From contig UQPI01000004.1 of assembly GCA_900542945.1 (NCBI GenBank), positions 3,727-67,726 on the forward strand: DNA of 64,000 nt, given 5' to 3'. Position numbers and translations under genes: made by a program. The notes below the pieces were generated by a model. It saw only the letters and a program-made list of their open reading frames with translations. It did not search any database and was not told where the DNA came from. The stretch comes from an uncultured Collinsella sp. (GTDB lineage: Bacteria > Actinomycetota > Coriobacteriia > Coriobacteriales > Coriobacteriaceae). Positions 31,643-40,586 of the stretch are shown one piece after another; the first letter of the stretch is position 1; each line of letters begins with the position of its first letter.

Positions 31643-32294
31643 ATCGCCCGAGCTTGCACACGGCCTTTTGCGAGCTCTTGCCATGAACGAGAGCCAGGCT
31701 GTCACGTACAAGACGCTCATGAAGGATGCCTCGTACGGCGAGGCGGGTCCCGACGAGAGGACCATCGCTGCGTACCTGGACCTCTTCAACAGGCTCAAGC
31801 TGACCGAGGACCTGTGCGGATGGGAGCCGCCCATGCGCTCGAAGGCCCGCGTTCGCGTGCGCCCCAAGCGCTACTTCTGCGACCCGTTACTTGCGGCGAC
31901 GTTGCTGGGGGCTACCCCTGAGCGGCTGCTTGGCGATATGCAAACGTTTGGGATGCTCTTTGAGAACCTCGTTCTGCGCGACGTGCGCGTGTTCCTTTCC
32001 ACCTACGGCGGTGTCGACAACAGTGTCCATTATTTCCGAGATGAGAAGGGCCTTGAGGTCGATCTGATCGTTGAGCACGACGGGCGCTGAGGAGCCATCG
32101 AGGTCAAGCTGAGCGATGCGAAAGCAGACGATGGAGCGAGAAATCTCAAGGCGCTGGAGAGGAAAGTGCTCTCCAATCCTGACGCCCAGAATGCCGCGCC
32201 GGCGTTTTTGCCGGTCGTGGTTGGAAAGGGGAGCATTGCCTACACACGCGACGACGGCGTGGCGGTGATCCCCGTGGCGGCACTTGGGGCGTAG
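31643..32294 (+). pseudogene. C-terminal remnant of an AAA ATPase with DUF4143 domain
   Basis: The reading frame opens after a TGA as SPELAHGLLRALAMNESQAV and continues through RYFCDPLLAATLLG, MLFENLVLRDVRVFLSTYGG and VHYFRDEKGLEVDLIVEHDG, then hits TGA at 32088-32090. It resumes in frame as GAIEVKLSDAKADDGARNL and ends at 32294. This is the DUF4143 domain with its endonuclease-like E-V-D-L...E-V-K end. The N-terminal P-loop ATPase half is missing and the TGA probably replaces a Trp codon. The gene is dead twice over: 5' deletion and nonsense mutation. Confidence 0.82.
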
Positions 32295-32336
32295 TGTTTT
32301 TGCGGGCGTGCCGTGCTTCCTTTACCGAAAATCCAT

Positions 32337-32365
32337 TTGGTAAACCCGGTGCCCGTGGGTAAAAT
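32337..32365 (+). promoter_or_regulatory. Promoter driving a short RNA towards the small ORF
   Basis: TTGGTA (32337-32342) and TAAAAT (32360-32365) with a 17-bp spacer form one of the better sigma70 matches in this window. No gene follows on the plus strand before a terminator at ~32451-32457, so the product should be a short non-coding RNA. Confidence 0.5.
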
Positions 32366-32371
32366 AAGGTC

Positions 32372-32457
32372 GACGGCAGCCCAAGTAGTGAAGAGCTGGG
32401 CAGCGCCGTTGCTTGGATTAAGGGGTCATCGCCTTAGCGGCGTCGACCCCTCTTTTT
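32372..32457 (+). ncRNA. Predicted ~85-nt antisense RNA opposite the 3' end of a 41-aa ORF
   Basis: The predicted RNA starts ~7 nt after TAAAAT and ends at AGGGGTC...GACCCCT followed by TTTTT (stem 32421-32451). Its last ~24 nt are complementary to the end of the minus-strand 41-aa reading frame. A GCCCA/TGGGC hairpin lies near its 5' end. Convergent transcripts overlapping at a shared hairpin are the layout of Fst/par-type type I antitoxins. This is a prediction from promoter and terminator only. Confidence 0.35.
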
Positions 32458-32559
32458 ATGCTTCGTATGCTGCTTGAGTGCCTCGGTAAGTCCGATAAGC
32501 GCCGTGAGGAGCGAGACCAAAGCGGTCAGGAGCTTCACAAAATCAGTCAGATCGGTCAT
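32434..32559 (-). CDS. 41-aa hydrophobic peptide with basic tail, type I toxin-like
   Basis: The peptide has a hydrophobic helix (VKLLTALVSLLTALIGL, ~9-25) and ends in a strongly basic tail (KQHTKHKKRGRRR). I chose ATG 32559 because GGGAGGTG lies 7 bases upstream; the ATG two codons earlier is too close. Size, single membrane helix and charged end resemble Fst, TxpA or holin-like type I toxins that depolarise the membrane. A predicted antisense RNA converges on its 3' end. No homologue was recognised by eye, so the toxin role is an inference; the peptide could also be a small membrane protein. Confidence 0.5.
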   Translation of the reverse strand: MTDLTDFVKLLTALVSLLTALIGLTEALKQHTKHKKRGRRR

Positions 32560-32817
32560 GGGCATCACCTCCCGTCGCATGGAGGGCGCTGCCCGGCACA
32601 TGGAACTGCCGTCAACAATAACCAGTCTATCAAACTGCAGCCATAAATACGAATATATGTTCGATAATAACAGCGACGTGACCATCTCAAAGCGCAGCTT
32701 TACGCAAGGATGCCGGAAAGCTGCACTGTGCGATTTCATGTCCGCACGGGCGCCTATCTTTACGGCAATGTAGCCGCCTATGTAGCAAGCGGCAGGCAAC
32801 GGAGAAAGGCCCTAACC

Positions 32818-33639
32818 GTGCCAGCTAAAAAGACGCCGTGCATCTCGGCTATCGATACGACGAACTTTGCGCGCCAGATCGTGCTGGACTTTGAGTTTGC
32901 GCCGGTGCCAAAGCAGCGCCAGCGCCGTGGACTGCACAATGAGATTATCGAGGTCGGCGCCGTCGAGCTCGATTACCACGGCAACGTGATGGGCGAGTTC
33001 TCGCAGTTTGTGCAGACGGAATTTACCGAAGGCGTTGCGTTTCCCGTCCGCGAGCTTACAGGGATATCGACCGTGGACACCGCGATGGCCGATCCGCTCT
33101 ACACGGTGATCAAAAGGCTCAGCGATTGGATCGGTCGCTACTCCGCTCAGATAGTTTGCTGGAGCGGGACGGATCGTCGACAGCTTTTGACCGAGTGCCA
33201 GGCAAAGCACGTCGACCTTGCCGCATTTCCTTCGGACTGGGCCGACCTGCAGGCGTTTTACACCTCGATTATGGACGTGGGCAGCCATGGGCGCGTCTCG
33301 TTGGGCGACGCGGCGACGTGGTCTGGCATCGAGTTTGACGAGTCGACGGGGCACGCCCACAGCGCTCTGGCCGATGCGCGCGTGACCGCCAAGCTGCTCA
33401 AGCAGATGATGGACGGGGACTACCGCGTGAGCCCGCGCGCCCAGGAAGTCCGCCAGCGGTGGGGGATGGGCGAGCGAGCCCGGATGCGCCTTTCCGACAA
33501 GTGCCCCGGGTCGAGCGACCTGCTGCTGAAGCTGAAGGCGGAGGGGGTAGGCCTTTTGAGAACGCCATTCGGTTTGGCATGGCAGCGCTGTAAGCGCGAC
33601 TCCGCCCTGCTGTTTGAATCGAAGCGTCAATCAGTATGA
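32818..33639 (+). CDS. DEDDh-type 3'-5' exonuclease
   Basis: The 273-aa product (GTG start with GGAGAAAGG upstream) has Exo I IVLDFEFAP (Asp24, Glu26), Exo II CWSGTDRRQLL and Exo III HSALADARVTAKL with His and Asp. This is the DnaQ/RNase T-like DEDDh fold; NEIIEVGAVEL after Exo I is typical. It degrades DNA or RNA from the 3' end. It stands alone without a polymerase gene, and its last 9 bases overlap the end of the convergent gene at 33631. Confidence 0.83.
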   Translation: MPAKKTPCISAIDTTNFARQIVLDFEFAPVPKQRQRRGLHNEIIEVGAVELDYHGNVMGEFSQFVQTEFTEGVAFPVRELTGISTVDTAMADPLYTVIKRLSDWIGRYSAQIVCWSGTDRRQLLTECQAKHVDLAAFPSDWADLQAFYTSIMDVGSHGRVSLGDAATWSGIEFDESTGHAHSALADARVTAKLLKQMMDGDYRVSPRAQEVRQRWGMGERARMRLSDKCPGSSDLLLKLKAEGVGLLRTPFGLAWQRCKRDSALLFESKRQSV

Positions 33640-34083
33640 CGAGTGGCTCGGTCCGCCTACCTGCACTTCCGCAATCCCGCCCGCTGCACTCAGCAGCTCG
33701 TACTCCCTTTGGCTCCACTGACGCAGCTCGGCTGTGCGTACGGCGTCGCGACACAGGTCCAGAAACACCTCAGCGCCCTCGCAGAAGCGCTCGCGGGCAA
33801 AGGCTCCGGACCCGCTTGCGACACACGCGCCGTCGGCAAAGAGCTTCCAGCTAGACGGCTCGCGCGAGTCGTCTCCGAGCAGCTGAATCTGCAGTACGTG
33901 CGGATTGCCAGCAGCACAGAGTTCCTCCTCGAGCTTCTGTATGGTAAAGCGCATCTGGTGGGAGAGGCCGCTCTTCACCAAAGCCGAGGTGTAGCCGCTC
34001 GGCTCGTCTAGAAGATGCATTCGTTTTGGCTTGACGATCAGGTTGTGGAAATTGCGCTCGCTGCGCACGGAGAAATTGTCCAT
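33631..34083 (-). CDS. Hypothetical protein, 150 aa
   Basis: The start MDNFSVRSERNFHNLIVKPK at ATG 34083 is supported by AAAGGAG seven bases upstream. It is a soluble mixed alpha/beta sequence with SGLSHQMRFTIQKLEEEL and LQIQLLGDDSREPSSWKLF; no signal peptide, membrane segment or known motif is seen. It is convergent with the DEDDh exonuclease, overlapping by 9 bp. Codon use matches neighbours, so it is probably real, but I do not recognise the family. Confidence 0.55.
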   Translation of the reverse strand: MDNFSVRSERNFHNLIVKPKRMHLLDEPSGYTSALVKSGLSHQMRFTIQKLEEELCAAGNPHVLQIQLLGDDSREPSSWKLFADGACVASGSGAFARERFCEGAEVFLDLCRDAVRTAELRQWSQREYELLSAAGGIAEVQVGGPSHSSY

Positions 34084-34448
34084 ACGGACTCCTTTCATCG
34101 ATGTTGGCAGGGCCACCGTGCCTCTTGGCCGGTTGGCGTCGGGATCGTGGAGCCAACTCTCTACCCCGACTCTGGATAAAACGCGCCCGCTCCTTGCGGG
34201 CAAGAGGAAGTCTATCAACGTGTACGGACAGAAATCAAGCGCCATCCGCGAAATGACGAGCGGACTGCGTTGGTTTCCCAAGTGATTATTCGGCTTTCAT
34301 CCGGAAAAGTGTCGAAATAGGCACCTTAAAACTTCGGAAAAGTGTCAAATTCGATAGGCAAATTATCCGGAAAAGTGTAGCTGGATGACAAGACAGCACT
34401 TAGAAGCCGGCGCTGGATGCGGGATCCTGCGGCCGCCTTCAGCTCTCG
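34084..34448. other. Gene-free stretch with 33-bp repeats
   Basis: A GCCCGC/GCGGGC hairpin lies near 34187-34203. The repeats at 34301-34378 are listed separately. No gene was recognised; an open minus-strand frame upstream of the 150-aa gene has no start signal. Confidence 0.4.
34301..34378. repeat. Three direct repeats with a 33-bp period
   Basis: CGGAAAAGTGT recurs at 34302, 34335 and 34368, exactly 33 bp apart, with TCGAAAT or TCAAATT after the first two. They lie between two minus-strand genes. Confidence 0.75.
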
Positions 34449-35435
34449 CTACTCATCGTCCCCGTCGTTGGGGTCGCCCTTGAGGGTGTTGATGTCCAGG
34501 TACTGGTTGTCGTCCTCTTTTTCCTGCGTTGCCGATTCGGACGCGGTGGGGCCGCGGAACAGTTGGAATCCCTCAAACGCAATGACACCGAGCAGGGCAA
34601 TGATAATGGCGATAAAGGCAACCTTGACTGCCTGCGGAAATTCCGAGAAACGCAGCGCCTTTTCCTCGGCGTAATAATCGGCGAAGCGCTCTTCGCCCGT
34701 GCTTTTGGTATACGCCGGCGCGGACGCGGCCTCCGGGTCATATTCCGGTGCAGGCGTGGCAGCGTACGGATCGTTGAGATAATCGCTCGATGCGGTGCCA
34801 TAATCCTCGGTCTCGATGCGACCGGTGCCAGCATAGCCATCGGAATAATCGGAATATGCCGCACTGCCCTCATAGTCCGCGGCGCTCGTGTTGGCGGCAA
34901 AAAGCGGGTTAACTGGAACATCGAGCGCCGGCATGCCGGTAGAGGTCTCATCCAGATCGGCTGCAGCCCAGGAATCGTGGACAACCTGACGGGCAACGGG
35001 CTCATCGAGCCTTGTAACCGGAGGCTTGCGTGCTGCAGGAACGGGCAACTGCTGGGCGTTGTACATAACGGTGCTGTCGGCCGATTTGCCCTGCGTCGCT
35101 GCAGCGAGAAATGCCGCCGTCTCGGACGGGTCGCTTGCGGGGCGGGGAGCGGGTGTAGGCGCCGAAGTGGGTGCGGGTGTAGGCGCGGGCGTCGAAACAG
35201 GCGACTGCGCAGGAGTCGGCGCAGATGCGGGCTTGGGCGCAAGTGCGGGATTGGGGCTTGACGGGCGAGCCCCGCCACCCATGAGTTCGTCGGCGGTCCA
35301 CGGGCGATCATCCATCACGTCGTCAAGGCTCAGCGAAAACAGGTCGTCTTCGCCCTCATCGAACATGCGGTGCACATGTCCACCAATTGCCGGAATCAAT
35401 CCGCGACCGGTGCATGATGCCTTGCTCAACGCCAT
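34449..35435 (-). CDS. Pro/Ala-rich single-pass membrane protein, unknown function
   Basis: The 328-aa product has an acidic N-terminal stretch (MFDEGEDDLFSLSLDDVMDDRPWTADELM reduced to its core FDEGEDDLF), then a Pro-Ala-Thr repeat of about 45 residues (SAPTPAQSPVSTPAPTPAPT), a Tyr/Asp/Ser-rich middle, a membrane helix near the C-terminus (VAFIAIIIALLGVIAFEG) and a short acidic tail. There is no signal peptide, so the long N-terminal part is probably cytoplasmic and tail-anchored. I chose ATG 35435 with AAAGGATG upstream. No family was recognised. Confidence 0.65.
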   Translation of the reverse strand: MALSKASCTGRGLIPAIGGHVHRMFDEGEDDLFSLSLDDVMDDRPWTADELMGGGARPSSPNPALAPKPASAPTPAQSPVSTPAPTPAPTSAPTPAPRPASDPSETAAFLAAATQGKSADSTVMYNAQQLPVPAARKPPVTRLDEPVARQVVHDSWAAADLDETSTGMPALDVPVNPLFAANTSAADYEGSAAYSDYSDGYAGTGRIETEDYGTASSDYLNDPYAATPAPEYDPEAASAPAYTKSTGEERFADYYAEEKALRFSEFPQAVKVAFIAIIIALLGVIAFEGFQLFRGPTASESATQEKEDDNQYLDINTLKGDPNDGDDE

Positions 35436-35558
35436 TCTGTTCCATCCTTTCGAAATACTAATGACATCGATTATATGGAACTTCCCAAGCGGCTCGGTCT
35501 TGGATTCGTGCTTTCCAGAACTCGCGCCCAAAAGGGGAGGGGCAATCCAGGCGAGTGC

Positions 35559-36212
35559 CTACTTGTCGCCTGTTGCCGCCTTGGCCTCATTGAGGTAGCT
35601 ATAGAAGCTGTACTTGGAGATGCCAAAGAACTCGCAGGCGCGCTCGCTCGACTTGGAAATGAGGAAGGCGCCGCGACGGTCGAGGTAGCCAATGGCACGA
35701 ATGCGCTCGTCTTTGGTCATGAGTGCCGCGGGCTTGCCCACAAACTGTTCGCACTCGTGCAGCAGGTCCTCGAGCAGGTCGCCGATGTTCTTGGTAATGG
35801 GCTCGGGCTCGGTGTAGCCCGTGCCGCCGGTGCCGGTAAAGGCGTCGAGCGAACGCTCAAAAGCCTTCATAAGCGTAATGTCAAAGTTGATGCCCAAAAT
35901 GCCGACGGGCTTGCCCTCATCGTTGCGGATAAAGATCGTCGACGATTTGAGCAGCTTGCCATCGGCGGTTTTGGTGAGGTACGGCTCGCGGTCGTGCACG
36001 TCGGCGGTGCCCTCGTGCATGGATTCAAGCACAATATGGCTGGGGCCATCACCCAGTTTGCGCCCGCTGACGTGGCCGTTTTCGATCACTACGATGGAGC
36101 GGTCCACGTCCTCGGTCTCCAGATCGTGGACGACGACTTCGCAGTTGGGGCCAAATTGGAGCGCCAGGCCGTGTGCAAGGCGCTTGTAAAACTCAATCTG
36201 TGCGGGGGTCAT
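35559..36212 (-). CDS. YheO/DauR-type regulator (PAS-like + HTH), copy 2
   Basis: The 217-aa product has a YheO PAS domain (FGPNCEVVVHDLETEDVDRSIV, core CEVVVHDLE; then SSTIFIRNDEGKPVGILGIN) and a C-terminal HTH (ACEFFGISKYSFYSYLNEAK). ATG 36212 has AGGAAGG upstream. It is divergent from ygeX, first gene of purine part B, with paired palindromes between them that are likely its operator. It is a paralogue of the regulator at 18980-19636 beside part A. Confidence 0.85.
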   Translation of the reverse strand: MTPAQIEFYKRLAHGLALQFGPNCEVVVHDLETEDVDRSIVVIENGHVSGRKLGDGPSHIVLESMHEGTADVHDREPYLTKTADGKLLKSSTIFIRNDEGKPVGILGINFDITLMKAFERSLDAFTGTGGTGYTEPEPITKNIGDLLEDLLHECEQFVGKPAALMTKDERIRAIGYLDRRGAFLISKSSERACEFFGISKYSFYSYLNEAKAATGDK

Positions 36213-36331
36213 GGGTGCCTTCCTAAAAATTAGTTTGGGCACACTTTGCCATAAACCACACTTGACCGCAAACAAATCCATCAACAAGGCAATTCATGAC
36301 CGTTCGGCGCCGAAAAAGTACCGATTACGGC

Positions 36332-36397
36332 AACAAACAATTTGTTAGGTTTACCAATCAAAAAGTGTGATAGAACAGTGCTAACAAACTTTTTGTT
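36332..36397 (+). promoter_or_regulatory. Paired AACAAA-N3-TTTGTT palindromes
   Basis: Two sites, 36332-36346 and 36383-36397, have identical 6-bp arms and lie 51 bp apart (about five helical turns). A possible promoter, TTGTTA (36342-36347) and TGTGAT (36366-36371) with an 18-bp spacer, is overlapped by site 1 and followed by site 2. This suits control of ygeX by the divergent YheO-type protein. Confidence 0.55.
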
Positions 36398-36489
36398 TGG
36401 CATCCACATAAAAGTTCAGCCGTGTGAATGGGATCGGGCTGAAACGCGTATGCGGGGGCCGGCAAGAGAGAACTTAAGGAGTTCACCGT

Positions 36490-37698
36490 ATGGCCGATAA
36501 GATCCAGTGGGCGGGCAACACGATGCCCAAGAGCGATGACAAGCACTTGGGAATCATGAGCCTCGACCACGTGAAGAAGGCCCGCGCCTTCCACCAGTCG
36601 TTCCCCCAGTACACCGTCACTCCGCTTGCCCGCCTGGATGGCCAGGCCGCGCGCCTGGGCCTGTCCAACCTGTGCGTTAAGGACGAGAGCTATCGCTTTG
36701 GCCTCAACGCCTTTAAGGTCCTGGGCGGTTCGTTTGCCATGGCCAACTACATTGCCGACGAGACCGGCAAGGACGTTGCCGAGTGCACCTTCGATTACCT
36801 GACCTCCGATCAGCTTGCCAAGGACTTTGGCCAGGCTACCTTCTTTACCGCCACCGACGGCAACCATGGCCGCGGCGTGGCATGGGCTGCCAACAAGCTG
36901 GGCCAGAAGGCCGTCGTGCACAAGGGTTCCACCAAGCCCCGCTTTGATAACATCGCCGCCGAGGGCGCCACGGTGACCATCGAAGAGGTCAACTACGACG
37001 AGTGCGTGCGCATGGCCGCCGCCGAGGCCGATGCCTGCGAGCGCGGCGTCATCGTTCAGGACACCGCCTGGGAGGGCTACGAGAAGATCCCGTCCTGGAT
37101 CATGGAGGGCTACGGCACCATGGCTTCCGAGGCTGCCGAGCAGCTGCGCGAGATGGCCATCAACCGCCCGACGCACGTGTTTGTCCAGGCTGGCGTGGGT
37201 TCGCTCGCCGGCGCCGTGGTGGGCTACTTCACCAACCTGTATCCCGATAACCCGCCCACCTTCGTCGTGGTCGAGTGCGCGCCTGCCGCCTGCCTGTACA
37301 AGGGCGCTGCCGCCGGCGACGGCGACCCGCGCATCGTGGACGGCGACATGCCCTCCATCATGGCCGGCCTGTGCTGCGGCGAGCCCAACATTCTGGGCTG
37401 GGATATCCTGCGCAACCACACCACCGCCTTCGTGTCCTGCCCCGACTGGGTCACCGCTCGCGGCATGCGCACCCTGGGCGCTCCCGAGAAGGGCGACCCG
37501 CGCGTCATCTCTGGCGAGTCCGGCGCTGTGACCACCGGTCTGGTCGAGACTCTCATGCTCGATCCCGAGTACGCCGAGCTCAAGGAACTCATCGGCCTGG
37601 ACAAGACGAGCTCCGTGCTCTGCTTCTCCACGGAAGGTGACACGGACCCCGACCAGTATCGTCGAATTGTTTGGGAAGGCGAATATCCCACTTGCTAA
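36490..37698 (+). CDS. ygeX: 2,3-diaminopropionate ammonia-lyase
   Basis: The 402-aa fold-type II PLP enzyme has YRFGLNAFKVLGGS with Lys76 as the PLP-binding residue, followed by ATDGNHGRGVAWAA and a glycine loop (GVGSLAGAV) for the phosphate. It converts 2,3-diaminopropionate to pyruvate and two ammonia via 2-aminoacrylate. In the urate/purine pathway this is a terminal, energy-linked step. AAGGAG lies 9 bases before the ATG. It is the first gene of part B. Confidence 0.93.
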   Translation: MADKIQWAGNTMPKSDDKHLGIMSLDHVKKARAFHQSFPQYTVTPLARLDGQAARLGLSNLCVKDESYRFGLNAFKVLGGSFAMANYIADETGKDVAECTFDYLTSDQLAKDFGQATFFTATDGNHGRGVAWAANKLGQKAVVHKGSTKPRFDNIAAEGATVTIEEVNYDECVRMAAAEADACERGVIVQDTAWEGYEKIPSWIMEGYGTMASEAAEQLREMAINRPTHVFVQAGVGSLAGAVVGYFTNLYPDNPPTFVVVECAPAACLYKGAAAGDGDPRIVDGDMPSIMAGLCCGEPNILGWDILRNHTTAFVSCPDWVTARGMRTLGAPEKGDPRVISGESGAVTTGLVETLMLDPEYAELKELIGLDKTSSVLCFSTEGDTDPDQYRRIVWEGEYPTC

Positions 37699-37772
37699 TC
37701 GTTGGGGCGGAGTAAATAGGTATCGCTCCGCCACCTCACAGGTAGATTCCTTCGTTTGAAAGGTTATGAACA

Positions 37773-39158
37773 ATGGCTAAAGAACTCGATTTCGACGCTA
37801 TCAAGGCTGCTGCTGAGTCCCATCGTGCTGATATGACTCGCTTCCTGCGCGCTATGATCTCTCACCCCTCTGAGTCCTGCGAGGAGGGTGAGGTTGTCGC
37901 CTGCATCAAGGCCGAGATGGAGAGCCTCGGCTATGACGAGGTCAAGGTCGACGGCCTGGGCAACGTTATGGGCTTTATGGGCGAGGGCGACAAGATCATC
38001 GCCATCGACTCCCACATCGACACCGTCGGCATCGGCAACATCGAGAACTGGGACGCCGATCCCTATGAGGGCTACGAGACCGACGAGATCATCTACGGCC
38101 GCGGCGGCTCCGACCAGGAGGGTGGCATGGCTTCTGCTACCTACGCTGCCAAGATGATGAAGGACATGGGCCTCATCCCCGAGGGCTACAAGGTCATGGT
38201 CGTCGGTACCGTCCAGGAAGAGGACTGCGACGGCATGTGCTGGCAGTACATCTACAACAAAGACGGCATTAAGCCCGAGTTCGTCATTTCCACCGAGCCC
38301 ACCGACGGCGGCATCTATCGCGGCCACCGCGGCCGCATGGAGATCCGCGTCGACGTTCACGGCACCTCCTGCCACGGCTCCGCTCCCGACCGCGGCGACA
38401 ACGCCATCTACAAGATGGCCGACATCATCGCCGACGTCCGCGCCCTCAACAACAACGGCTGCGACGAGTCGACCGACATCAAGGGTCTCGTCAAGATGCT
38501 CGACCCCAAGTACAACCCCGAGCACTTCGAGGACGCCCGCTTCCTGGGCCGCGGCACCTGCACCGTCAGCCAGATTTTCTACACCAGCCCCAGCCGCTGC
38601 GCTGTCGCTGACTCCTGCGCCATCTCCATCGACCGTCGCATGACCGCCGGCGAGACCTGGGAGTCCTGCCTGGACGAGATCCGCAACCTGCCGGCCGCCA
38701 AGAAGTACGGCGACGACGTGAAGGTCTCCATGTACATGTACGACCGTCCGTCCTGGACCGGCGAGGTCTACGAGACCGAGGCTTACTTCCCCACGTGGAT
38801 CAACAAGGAGACCGCTCCGCACGTCAAGGCCCTCGTCGACGCCCACAAGGCCATGTTCGGTGACGAGCGCATCGGCTGCGAGCCCAGCATGGACAAGCGC
38901 ACCGGTCGTCCGCTGTGCGACAAGTGGACCTTCTCCACGAACTGCGTCTCCATCCAGGGCCGCTATGGCATCCCCTGCGTGGGCTTTGGCCCGGGTGCCG
39001 AGTCTCAGGCTCATGCTCCCAACGAGGTCACCTACAAGGACGACCTGGTCACCGCTGCCGCCATGTATGTGGCTGCCCTGAACCTCTACGATCCGAGCCA
39101 GGCCGATGGCGACGCCACCGTGTTCCGCGCCGGTCTGACCAACAACAAGATCGACTAG
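37773..39158 (+). CDS. ygeY: YgeY-family M20 peptidase-like hydrolase
   Basis: The 461-aa product has the M20 dizinc motifs: DSHIDTVG (His81, Asp83), [10 protein letters not shown] (Asp114) and VQEEDCDG (Glu149/150). YgeY is annotated in the selenium/purine cluster as a putative deacetylase/hydrolase of a linear purine-derived intermediate, so it should act between ring opening and diaminopropionate. It lies 74 bp after ygeX with AAAGG upstream. Confidence 0.92.
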   Translation: MAKELDFDAIKAAAESHRADMTRFLRAMISHPSESCEEGEVVACIKAEMESLGYDEVKVDGLGNVMGFMGEGDKIIAIDSHIDTVGIGNIENWDADPYEGYETDEIIYGRGGSDQEGGMASATYAAKMMKDMGLIPEGYKVMVVGTVQEEDCDGMCWQYIYNKDGIKPEFVISTEPTDGGIYRGHRGRMEIRVDVHGTSCHGSAPDRGDNAIYKMADIIADVRALNNNGCDESTDIKGLVKMLDPKYNPEHFEDARFLGRGTCTVSQIFYTSPSRCAVADSCAISIDRRMTAGETWESCLDEIRNLPAAKKYGDDVKVSMYMYDRPSWTGEVYETEAYFPTWINKETAPHVKALVDAHKAMFGDERIGCEPSMDKRTGRPLCDKWTFSTNCVSIQGRYGIPCVGFGPGAESQAHAPNEVTYKDDLVTAAAMYVAALNLYDPSQADGDATVFRAGLTNNKID

Positions 39159-39359
39159 TCCCATTCCTCGATCTTGTTGAGCCGGGGGCCGCTCGTGTCC
39201 CCGGCACCCCCTGTTGACTTGGGGCCCGCGGTCGTTATCTCCCATGCTTCCTCAACGGTAGCGGGTCCTCGTCATAGTGCTCGGCATGTTCTAGCCACAC
39301 GCGCATGCCGGAGCGCATCCACTCATTGCAATCGTTTCACCTTTAGAAAGGATATTTAC

Positions 39360-40562
39360 ATGGACGCCAAGTTTACCGAGCTCGTCGAGCAGCTGAACGG
39401 CCTCGATTTTAAGGGCATGTACGGCAGCGACTTCCTGCACACCTGGGATAAGACCACCGATGAGCTCAAGGCGCTCTACATCGTCGCCGACGCTCTGCGC
39501 GAGCTGCGCGAGAACAACGTTTCGTCCAAGATCTTCGACTCGGGCCTGGCAGTCTCCCTGTTCCGCGACAACTCCACCCGTACGCGCTTCTCCTTCTCTA
39601 AGGCCGCCAACCTGCTCGGCCTTGAGCTGCAGGACCTGGACGAGAAGAAGTCCCAGATCGCTCACGGCGAGACCGTCCGCGAGACCGCTACCATGATCTC
39701 CTTCATGGCCGACGTCATTGGCATCCGCGACGACATGTACATCGGCAAGGGCGACGCCTACATGGCCGAGGTCTCCGAGTCCGTGCAGCAGGCTTACGAG
39801 GACGGCGTTCTGGATCACCGTCCCACGCTCATCTCCCTGCAGTCCGACTCCGATCACCCCACGCAGTCCTCTGCCGACATGCTCTACCTCATCAACGAGT
39901 TTGGCGGCCTCGAGAACCTCAAGGGCAAGAAGGTTGCCGTTACCTGGGCCTATTCGCCCTCTTACGGCAAGCCGCTGTCCTGCCCGCAGTCGCTGATCAG
40001 CCTGCTGCCCCGCTTTGGCATGGACGTCACCCTGGCTCACCCCGAGGGCTACGACCTCATGCCCGAGGTCGTCGAGCGTGCCAAGACCTACGCCGCCGAG
40101 TCCGGCACCACCTTTAAGCAGGTCAACACCATGGCCGAGGCCTTCGAAGGCGCCGACATCGTGATCCCCAAGAGCTGGGCTCCGTTTGCCGCCATGGAGA
40201 AGCGCACCAACCTGTACGCCGAGGGCGACGATGCCGGCATCGCTGCGCTCGAGAAGGAGCTGCTCGCTCAGAACGCCACCCATCAGGACTGGTGCTCCAC
40301 GACCGAGCTCATGGAGAAGACCGCCAACGGCCAGGACACCATCTTTATGCACCCGCTGCCCGCCGACATCTCCGGTGTCTCCTGCGGGCACGGCGAGGTC
40401 AACGCCGACGTCTTCGACATGCACCGCGTGGGCATGTACAAGGAGGCCAGCTACAAGCCGTACGCCATCGCAGCCATGATGTTCCTGCAGAAGGTTGCCG
40501 ATCCCGCCGCTACCCTCAAGGCCCTCGACGAGCGCAACACCGCCCGTTGGTTCCAGGCCTAA
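39360..40562 (+). CDS. ygeW: YgeW, knotted carbamoyltransferase
   Basis: The 400-aa product has the carbamoyl-phosphate site FRDNSTRTRFSFSKA (STRTR 72-76) and FMHPLPADI. YgeW forms its own branch of the AOTCase superfamily and is fixed in purine cluster operons, where it likely splits a carbamoyl group to carbamoyl phosphate for ATP synthesis. The ATG at 39360 has AGAAAGG upstream; an upstream frame to 39174 has no binding site. The 200-bp gap before it holds a GCCGGGG/CCCCGGC hairpin. Confidence 0.92.
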   Translation: MDAKFTELVEQLNGLDFKGMYGSDFLHTWDKTTDELKALYIVADALRELRENNVSSKIFDSGLAVSLFRDNSTRTRFSFSKAANLLGLELQDLDEKKSQIAHGETVRETATMISFMADVIGIRDDMYIGKGDAYMAEVSESVQQAYEDGVLDHRPTLISLQSDSDHPTQSSADMLYLINEFGGLENLKGKKVAVTWAYSPSYGKPLSCPQSLISLLPRFGMDVTLAHPEGYDLMPEVVERAKTYAAESGTTFKQVNTMAEAFEGADIVIPKSWAPFAAMEKRTNLYAEGDDAGIAALEKELLAQNATHQDWCSTTELMEKTANGQDTIFMHPLPADISGVSCGHGEVNADVFDMHRVGMYKEASYKPYAIAAMMFLQKVADPAATLKALDERNTARWFQA

Positions 40563-40586
40563 AGCCGGGTTGAGGTAAGCCATGTA

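Noticed and set aside
32088..32090. In-frame TGA as a selenocysteine codon, given the selenium-linked genes nearby
   Set aside because: The frame is already truncated at the 5' end, the position is a Trp-like site in DUF4143 proteins, and no obvious SECIS-like hairpin follows. A nonsense mutation is simpler.
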